A stretch of 5,147 bases of DNA, from contig CAZOPS010000045.1 in assembly GCA_964581885.1 (NCBI GenBank), positions 1-5,147 of the forward strand, given 5' to 3'. Origin of the DNA: JAYEID01 sp964581885. Lineage in GTDB: Bacteria > Patescibacteriota > WWE3 > JAUXAW01 > JAYEID01. Below the pieces are notes generated by a model. It searched no databases. It had not been told where the DNA came from and worked only from the letters and a program-made list of their open reading frames with translations. Positions 1 through 3,090 of this stretch are shown piece by piece. Made by a program: the position numbers and the translations under genes. The number at the start of each line of letters is the position of its first letter. Within the stretch, counting starts at the first letter, position 1.

Positions 1-172
1 ATTCTGGAGGAAGACGAGGCTTGGCGAGGATGACGATAGTCGCCTCTCCGGCGACCACGCTGAGCGCGGCGACTCGCCGAAAAGGCGAGAATCTCAGCGG
101 GCCGAAGGACCGTTGACGGGAACGGAATAGTAGAAGACTCTATCGTCACGATAAGAATCGCTCCTCCAGAGT
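1..172. repeat. GC-rich cloverleaf-like inverted-repeat element
   Basis: The ends are complementary: 3-11 pairs perfectly with 162-170, and the pairing extends to 1-11/162-172 with one G-T wobble. A second closing helix is 31-39 with 140-148 (9 bp, perfect). Inside lie three hairpins: 39-44/50-55 (6 bp, loop TCTCC), 58-64/93-99 (7 bp) enclosing 73-78/84-89 (6 bp, loop GAAAA), and 110-114/121-125 (5 bp). An alternative hairpin, 141-146/148-153, competes with the second closing helix. The block is clearly GC-richer than the DNA after it. The ends (TCTGGAGGA on one strand) recall the dispersed palindromic repeats I associate with CPR genomes. It could be a REP/MITE-like element or a structured RNA; I recognise no RNA family. 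The upstream edge may lie outside the window. Some frames are open through it, but none has a convincing start. Confidence 0.5.
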
Positions 173-190
173 GACGGCTGTTCTTACCGC

Positions 191-253
191 ATAACGGATA
201 ACGTGTAACGAATTACGAGTTACGAGTTACTAATTTCTAATTAAAAATTACGT
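191..253 (+). repeat. Heptamer tandem array 1 (9 units)
   Basis: Nine consecutive 7-bp units fit one register, from ATAACGG and ATAACGT through GTTACGA and GTTACTA to ATTACGT. The rough consensus is RTTACGA, degenerating towards the right end. It is non-coding and directly follows the cloverleaf element. It is not in phase with the second array (the offset is not a multiple of 7). Confidence 0.7.
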
Positions 254-260
254 AGAGAAG

Positions 261-292
261 CGACGATCGTCGGTGTTTTTCGTAGAAAATAC
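261..292. repeat. Perfect 12-nt palindrome plus adjacent hairpin
   Basis: CGACGATCGTCG at 261-272 is a perfect palindrome. It is followed by GTGTTTT (273-279), which can pair with AAAATAC (286-292) with one G-T wobble and a 6-nt loop. The T run at 276-280 after the palindrome gives a faint resemblance to a terminator, but the first stem would have only 4 bp with a 4-nt loop, so I do not call it one. It is probably another dispersed palindromic repeat fragment. Confidence 0.4.
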
Positions 293-306
293 TGAGGTCT
301 CGATAG

Positions 307-446
307 CTGTAGCGTAACGCGGAATGCGGAGGGCGGATGGCGGTATGCAGTATAAATTACCAATTACCAATTTTAAATTTTAAATTACTAATTACCAATT
401 GCTAGTTACCAGTTACTAATTACTAATTACAAGTTACTAATTACTA
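307..446 (+). repeat. Heptamer tandem array 2 (20 units in one phase)
   Basis: Twenty 7-bp units run in unbroken phase. The first six (307-348) are GC-rich and end in GC, for example GTAACGC, GGAATGC and GGATGGC. One transitional unit, AGTATAA (349-355), follows. The last thirteen (356-446) are AT-rich with consensus RTTACYA, for example ATTACCA, ATTACTA and GTTACTA. The array ends 6 bp before the ATG at 453, so the whole leader of that gene is repeat DNA and contains no Shine-Dalgarno sequence. TATAAA at 351-356 could serve as a -10 box, but I see no matching -35. Confidence 0.8.
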
Positions 447-452
447 AATTAA

Positions 453-1202
453 ATGAAAAATTGGAGTAAATTAGAGAAAAATCCGCGAGAATTCTTTTGT
501 GTGCTTTTTGCACTAAGTATGCTAGTGACCATTTTTCTAGGGTGGCAGAGCGGTTCGCGGGTGAGAGCCTATTCAGAGATGACTGGCTCCAGTTTTAAAA
601 TCAAAGATTCTGCTCTAGATGTTGGTGGCGGGATTAGTAGCTCCACCAGTTATGAAATGAACCAGGCTATTGGCCAGGAATTTCAAGATAAGAAAACAGG
701 CTCCAGCTACAAAATTTACGAAGGTATTATGTATTATCCCGGTAGCATTACTATTGTTTGCGGAGACTCTGTTTCTATTCCAACTGTAACAGCTGGCACT
801 CCCCAACACGAGACTGATACTTGTACTATTACTACCGAATCTGCCAATGGGTACAGCCTTTATACATCAAAAGACCATAATTTGGAGCATAATAACGATT
901 CCGGTACCTATATTGAACCTGTTAGCCTGGGATCATACGAAGCACCGGAGCCTTGGGATACGGGGACAGATGCAGGACTTGGCCTCTCACTTAATGGCAC
1001 TTCTGCTGAGCCTAAGTGGGCAGATGGGTCTAATTTCACTTCAATTATCAGCGGTACTGCGGAAGTGCTAAACAATTACTCCTCTGCAGTAGCTCAGGGA
1101 ACAAACTTGATTATGATTTATCAGCTAGATGTTACAGCTACGCAAAAAAGTGGCGAGTATTCAAACGAGGTGTATCACTATGTTACTACCAACTGGTTTT
1201 GA
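453..1202 (+). CDS. Secreted surface protein with WxL-like C-terminal domain
   Basis: A 249-residue exported protein of unknown exact function. A basic N-terminus precedes one hydrophobic segment (about residues 14-31), followed by RVRA, so it is either cleaved as a signal peptide or kept as an anchor. Residues 44-96 hold two related segments, GSSFKIKDSALDVGGG and GSSYKIYEGIMYYPG, flanking an 'S-T-x-Y-x-M-x-x-x-I-G-Q' stretch; this pattern is common in CPR secreted proteins. From about residue 98 a beta-rich domain begins, with two cysteines (C103, C124) that could form a disulfide, the motif TTESANGYSLY, and a last strand GEYSNEVYHYVTTNW. This order resembles WxL-type cell-wall domains, but the two classical W-x-L motifs are not present, so the assignment is tentative. 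The start is the first ATG after the heptamer array; there is no ribosome binding site. The DUF916-like gene downstream supports a surface role. Confidence 0.8.
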   Translation: MKNWSKLEKNPREFFCVLFALSMLVTIFLGWQSGSRVRAYSEMTGSSFKIKDSALDVGGGISSSTSYEMNQAIGQEFQDKKTGSSYKIYEGIMYYPGSITIVCGDSVSIPTVTAGTPQHETDTCTITTESANGYSLYTSKDHNLEHNNDSGTYIEPVSLGSYEAPEPWDTGTDAGLGLSLNGTSAEPKWADGSNFTSIISGTAEVLNNYSSAVAQGTNLIMIYQLDVTATQKSGEYSNEVYHYVTTNWF

Positions 1203-1216
1203 CCTGCCAGAGCAGG
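1203..1216 (+). other. Small hairpin right after the stop codon
   Basis: CCTGC (1203-1207) pairs with GCAGG (1212-1216) around the loop CAGA, directly behind the TGA of the upstream gene. There is no T run after it, so it is not a standard intrinsic terminator. Its arms share the CCTGCC/GGCAGG core of the perfect palindrome at 2990-3009 and may be a decayed relative. Confidence 0.4.
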
Positions 1217-1224
1217 CTTAACCA

Positions 1225-1264
1225 ACACAAATTAACGCTAATATTGGCACGAATAGACACGAAT
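1225..1264 (+). repeat. ACRCGAAT module, left copy
   Basis: A forty-base module with octamers ACACAAAT, ACGCTAAT, GCACGAAT and ACACGAAT at offsets 1, 11, 23 and 33. The last two are separated by AG. The octamer starts are 10-12 bp apart, about one helical turn, as expected for an iteron-like protein-binding array. It is non-coding here, in the spacer before the GxxExxY gene. Confidence 0.65.
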
Positions 1265-1274
1265 TTTAAAAATA

Positions 1275-1712
1275 ATGGAATCTCACAACAGTAAACGCAA
1301 TCCAAAATTGTTGTACCCAGATTTGTCGTACGGGGTTCAAGGGGCTATATTTGAGATCAGGAATAAATATGGTTCAGGACAAAAAGAAGTGATCTATCAG
1401 CGCCTTTTGGCAGAGCTTTTGGAGAGTAAGGGCCTTCCTGTTAATAGGGAAGTTCGAGTGAAAATACGGTCACAGGAATCTGGTAAGGTAGTTGGCTGGT
1501 ACCAGCCTGATTTGGTGGTTGATGATAGGATTGTTGTTGAAATTAAAGCTAAAAGGATTACGAATAGGCAAGACGAGAAGCAGCTTTACTTTTATTTGAA
1601 AAATAGCAAATACGAGCTGGGTTATTTAGTTAATTTCGGCTCTAAAAATTTATTTTATAAGCGTATTATTTATAGTAATTCCAGTAAACCATGGCTGGGG
1701 AACCAAGGCTAA
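1275..1712 (+). CDS. GxxExxY family protein (PD-(D/E)xK nuclease-like)
   Basis: At 145 residues this is close to the usual length of the family. The signature is complete: LLYPDLSYGVQGAIFEI (residues 12-28), then G35-x-x-E38-x-x-Y41. The nuclease-like core follows as PDLVVDD (P78, D79) and VVEIKAK (E89, K91), matching the PD...ExK layout. LVNFGS (118-123) and the KRIIY end (129-133) are also typical. Family members are thought to be PD-(D/E)xK-type nucleic-acid enzymes, but no cellular role is firmly known to me. The ATG at 1275 gives the expected N-terminus; no Shine-Dalgarno sequence precedes it. The gene lies between the two ACRCGAAT inverted repeats, and its last 22 bp overlap the next reading frame if that starts at 1691. 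All the catalytic-type residues are present, so it looks intact rather than decayed. Confidence 0.9.
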   Translation: MESHNSKRNPKLLYPDLSYGVQGAIFEIRNKYGSGQKEVIYQRLLAELLESKGLPVNREVRVKIRSQESGKVVGWYQPDLVVDDRIVVEIKAKRITNRQDEKQLYFYLKNSKYELGYLVNFGSKNLFYKRIIYSNSSKPWLGNQG

Positions 1713-2719
1713 ACAACGCGAATAGAGAGCAAATCGACGCGAAATTATTAGTGTGGATTCGTGCTGTTATTGGTGTTGATTCGCGTAGGTTCCGCCGCGT
1801 TATTGGAGTGTTGTTGCTTCTATTTGGATTTTGCTTTATGGGGGTGAGGGGAGTGGCGGCGGCGCGGGTTGGGGTGGAGGTGGCGCCGTTGTCTTTGGAA
1901 AAGGAAGTAGCGCCCGGGGAGGAGATTGAGTTTGGGGTTACTTTTACAAACCCTTTGGAAATTGTGCAGAAGATCCGACCAAAGTTTAGGGATTTGCAAG
2001 TTGATGAGGAAGGTAAGATCCGATTTATGGATTATAGCAGTAAGCGTTACACAGTTTCCCGTTGGGCAAGCTTTCCCAAAGATATTATTGAGCTAGCTCC
2101 AGGCGAAAAGAAAACTATTCCGGTGACTGTGAAAGTGCCCATGGATGCTGTGACTGGTGGGCATTTTGGTGCTTTCTTTGGCGAAGCGCGCGATGAGAGT
2201 TTGGAGGAAGCTCGCGGTCCTTTTGGCGTAACTCAACAAGTTGCACCAGGTTGTTTGGTTTTCCTTTCTGTTTTGGGGGAGGATGTTCTTGATACTGATT
2301 GGGCTGGTGATTTGGACTTACGTATTTCTGGTTTTAGCGTCGGGAACTTATTTTTTGCGCACAAACCAGTTTCTGTGAATGTTATGTTTCGGAACCGGGG
2401 TATTTTCCATCAAAATGTGTGGGGTGGGCTTTTCTTTCAAGAGGACTTTTTTGGTGACAGCCAGGAGGTGCGGTTAAAAGAAAAGAAAGTTCTTCCCGAA
2501 AGTTATGCAGTTTATAGCGGTGAGTTAGCACCTCATTCCTGGTTTGGAAGCTACAAGGTGGAGGCAAAAATGCTTTACGGGCGAAATGGGGAGCAAGAAA
2601 CTAGTAAAGTGCAAAAGATTTGGGTTGTAAATCCGTTAGCTTTGCTAGCTATAACGTTAACAGGCATCGCAGCTATATTATGGGTCAGAAGCCGTAGTAG
2701 CGGTGTAGAAAAAGATTAA
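1691..2719 (+). CDS. Membrane-anchored exported protein, DUF916/WxL-interacting-like
   Basis: An exported protein of up to 342 residues. After an odd N-terminus comes a clear signal peptide: basic RRFRR (32-36), hydrophobic core to about residue 51, and VAAA before RVGVEVAP. Residues 60-165 form an immunoglobulin-like region with PLSLEKEVAPGEEIEFGV, ELAPGEKKTIPVTVKVP and TGGHFGAFFGEA, matching the DUF916-like 'peptidoglycan-binding' pattern as I know it. A second beta domain follows (about 205-310). One transmembrane helix (about 313-332) precedes the short basic tail VRSRSS. That is the architecture of WxL-interacting proteins, which join a surface protein to the wall and membrane. The start is uncertain. 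ATG 1691 lies inside the upstream gene. GTG 1751 (residue 21) lies inside the inverted repeat and still leaves the whole signal peptide. GTG 1808 would cut off the basic n-region. Residues 8-32 are encoded by repeat DNA. There is no ribosome binding site at any candidate. Confidence 0.8.
   Translation: MAGEPRLNNANREQIDAKLLVWIRAVIGVDSRRFRRVIGVLLLLFGFCFMGVRGVAAARVGVEVAPLSLEKEVAPGEEIEFGVTFTNPLEIVQKIRPKFRDLQVDEEGKIRFMDYSSKRYTVSRWASFPKDIIELAPGEKKTIPVTVKVPMDAVTGGHFGAFFGEARDESLEEARGPFGVTQQVAPGCLVFLSVLGEDVLDTDWAGDLDLRISGFSVGNLFFAHKPVSVNVMFRNRGIFHQNVWGGLFFQEDFFGDSQEVRLKEKKVLPESYAVYSGELAPHSWFGSYKVEAKMLYGRNGEQETSKVQKIWVVNPLALLAITLTGIAAILWVRSRSSGVEKD
1716..1786. repeat. ACRCGAAT palindrome, right copy
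   Basis: A 71-bp imperfect palindrome. ACGCGAAT (1716-1723) pairs perfectly with ATTCGCGT (1779-1786), and a second helix pairs 1738-1743 with 1758-1763 (one wobble). The left arm has octamer-like copies at 1716, 1727 and 1737. The right arm has inverted copies at 1747, 1757, 1769 and 1779, and its reverse complement (1747-1786) is the 40-bp module that matches the left copy. It lies wholly inside the open reading frame of the DUF916-like gene. Confidence 0.65.
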
Positions 2720-2756
2720 CAGCCAGAGGGGTGTTAGTGCCAACCTTGTGATAGCA

Positions 2757-2781
2757 GCTCTTAGCTCGCAGAGCAATTTTT
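2757..2781 (+). terminator. Probable intrinsic terminator after the DUF916-like gene
   Basis: GCTCT (2757-2761) pairs with AGAGC (2770-2774) around an 8-nt loop, then AA and five T (2777-2781). A smaller alternative stem is GCTC 2764-2767 with GAGC 2771-2774. It lies 37 bp past the stop codon. The stem is short, but position and T run fit termination of the three-gene unit starting at 453. Confidence 0.5.
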
Positions 2782-2809
2782 ATTATAAGTTTTCGACTTT
2801 CTGTGCAAT

Positions 2810-2881
2810 TGGTAATTAGCAACTAGCGATTAGCAAATGTTCGGGTAAGACCCTCTCGATTAGTAACTAGTAATTTAAAAT
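2810..2881 (-). repeat. Heptamer array 3, inverted orientation, interrupted
   Basis: Units TGGTAAT, TAGCAAC, TAGCGAT and TAGCAAA (2810-2837), then TAGTAAC, TAGTAAT and TTAAAAT (2861-2881). These are reverse-complement forms of the RTTACYA units upstream of position 446. The interruption 2838-2860 includes a small hairpin, GGGT (2843-2846) with ACCC (2850-2853). Non-coding. Confidence 0.6.
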
Positions 2882-2953
2882 TTCACGGCGAAGCCGTAAT
2901 TTCTGTTAATTTCACAGTTCTGACTGTAATTTCATGGTTACGACCATATTTTC
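2879..2953. repeat. Row of three hairpins separated by AATTTC
   Basis: AATTTC occurs at 2879, 2898, 2908 and 2928, with a variant ATTTTC at 2948. Between copies sit three hairpins of the same build but different sequence: ACGGC/GCCGT (2885-2897, loop GAA), ACAGT/ACTGT (2914-2927, loop TCTG) and ATGGT/ACCAT (2934-2947, loop TACG). One interval holds only TGTT (2904-2907). Each stem is 5 bp and perfect, so the pairing is kept while the bases change. There is no T run behind any of them, so they are not simple terminators. Function unknown. Confidence 0.6.
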
Positions 2954-2988
2954 TTCTTATTTATTATCCCTTATTCTCTATTTCTTAT
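2954..2988 (+). repeat. Pyrimidine-rich heptamer array 4 (5 units)
   Basis: Five 7-bp units of type YYYTTAT: TTCTTAT, TTATTAT, CCCTTAT, TCTCTAT and TTCTTAT. It connects the hairpin row to the 20-nt palindrome. Confidence 0.5.
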
Positions 2989-2989
2989 C

Positions 2990-3009
2990 CCTGCCTGCCG
3001 GCAGGCAGG
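2990..3009. repeat. Perfect 20-nt palindrome
   Basis: CCTGCCTGCC (2990-2999) is followed immediately by its exact reverse complement, GGCAGGCAGG (3000-3009). As a hairpin it would need to open the centre, leaving up to 8 bp around GCCGGC-type loop bases. From memory this CTGCCTGCC/GGCAGGCAG palindrome is a widely dispersed repeat in CPR genomes, but I cannot check that here. Confidence 0.75.
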
Positions 3010-3020
3010 TCCTATCTTTC

Positions 3021-3069
3021 TTCCTACGTTCTACTTACTGCTTACTACTAACTACTAACTACTGTATGC
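3021..3069 (+). repeat. Heptamer array 5 (7 units)
   Basis: Seven units in one register with consensus YTNCTAC, including TTCCTAC, GTTCTAC, TTACTAC, TAACTAC (twice) and TGTATGC. The last unit resembles GGTATGC from array 2. The array ends at the likely -10 box of the next gene. Confidence 0.6.
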
Positions 3070-3075
3070 TACAAT
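3067..3075 (+). promoter_or_regulatory. Possible extended -10 promoter for the YfhO-like gene
   Basis: TGCTACAAT fits an extended -10 (TGN plus TACAAT against TATAAT). No good -35 stands 17 bp upstream (ACTAAC at 3047-3052), which an extended -10 can tolerate. Transcription would begin near 3082, giving a leader of about 10 nt before the ATG at 3091 and no room for a ribosome binding site. Confidence 0.35.
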
Positions 3076-3090
3076 ATTTTTGCTTTGAAA

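Larger units (their letters stand above)
1225..1786 (+). mobile_element. Putative GxxExxY cassette bounded by 40-bp inverted repeats
   Basis: The left end (1225-1264) and the reverse complement of the right end (1747-1786) align without gaps over 40 positions with 29 matches. Both carry octamers of the type ACRCGAAT at offsets 1, 11, 23 and 33. Only one gene lies inside, the GxxExxY protein. It starts 10 bp after the left repeat, and its stop codon lies 3 bp before the palindrome that contains the right repeat. The downstream gene's reading frame overlaps the right end. I see no target-site duplication (bases before 1225 and after 1786 do not match) and no transposase. The cassette reading is an inference from symmetry and gene fit. 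It could also be a gene sitting among dispersed repeats it did not bring along. Confidence 0.45.

Noticed and set aside
2..175. Open frames through the cloverleaf element on both strands (one minus-strand frame has no stop from 174 to 1)
   Set aside because: There is no in-frame start with a plausible context, the peptide is low in complexity, and the DNA is explained by inverted repeats. It is not called as a gene, although a partial gene entering from the left cannot be fully excluded.
261..280. Intrinsic terminator at the 12-nt palindrome with T run
   Set aside because: The usable stem is only about 4 bp, and no gene ends upstream of it within the window.
615..809. Minus-strand frame of 64 codons
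   Set aside because: It lies wholly inside the secreted-protein gene, which has a clear signal segment and domain pattern; the antisense product shows nothing recognisable.
847..1071. Plus-strand frame of 74 codons in another frame
   Set aside because: A shadow of the secreted-protein gene, without domain features or a start signal.
1244..1272. TTGGCA with TAAAAA 17 bp later as a promoter for the GxxExxY gene
   Set aside because: The -35 fit is good, but transcription would begin near 1279, after the ATG at 1275. The -10 is also weak.
1215..1796. Target-site duplication flanking the putative cassette
   Set aside because: I compared the bases just outside 1225 and 1786 and saw no convincing direct repeat, so none is claimed.
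2382..2567. Minus-strand frame inside the DUF916-like gene
   Set aside because: A shadow frame, low complexity, no features.
2879..2953. CRISPR array
   Set aside because: The repeat is only 6 bp, the intervening pieces are 4-14 bp and self-complementary, and no cas gene is nearby.
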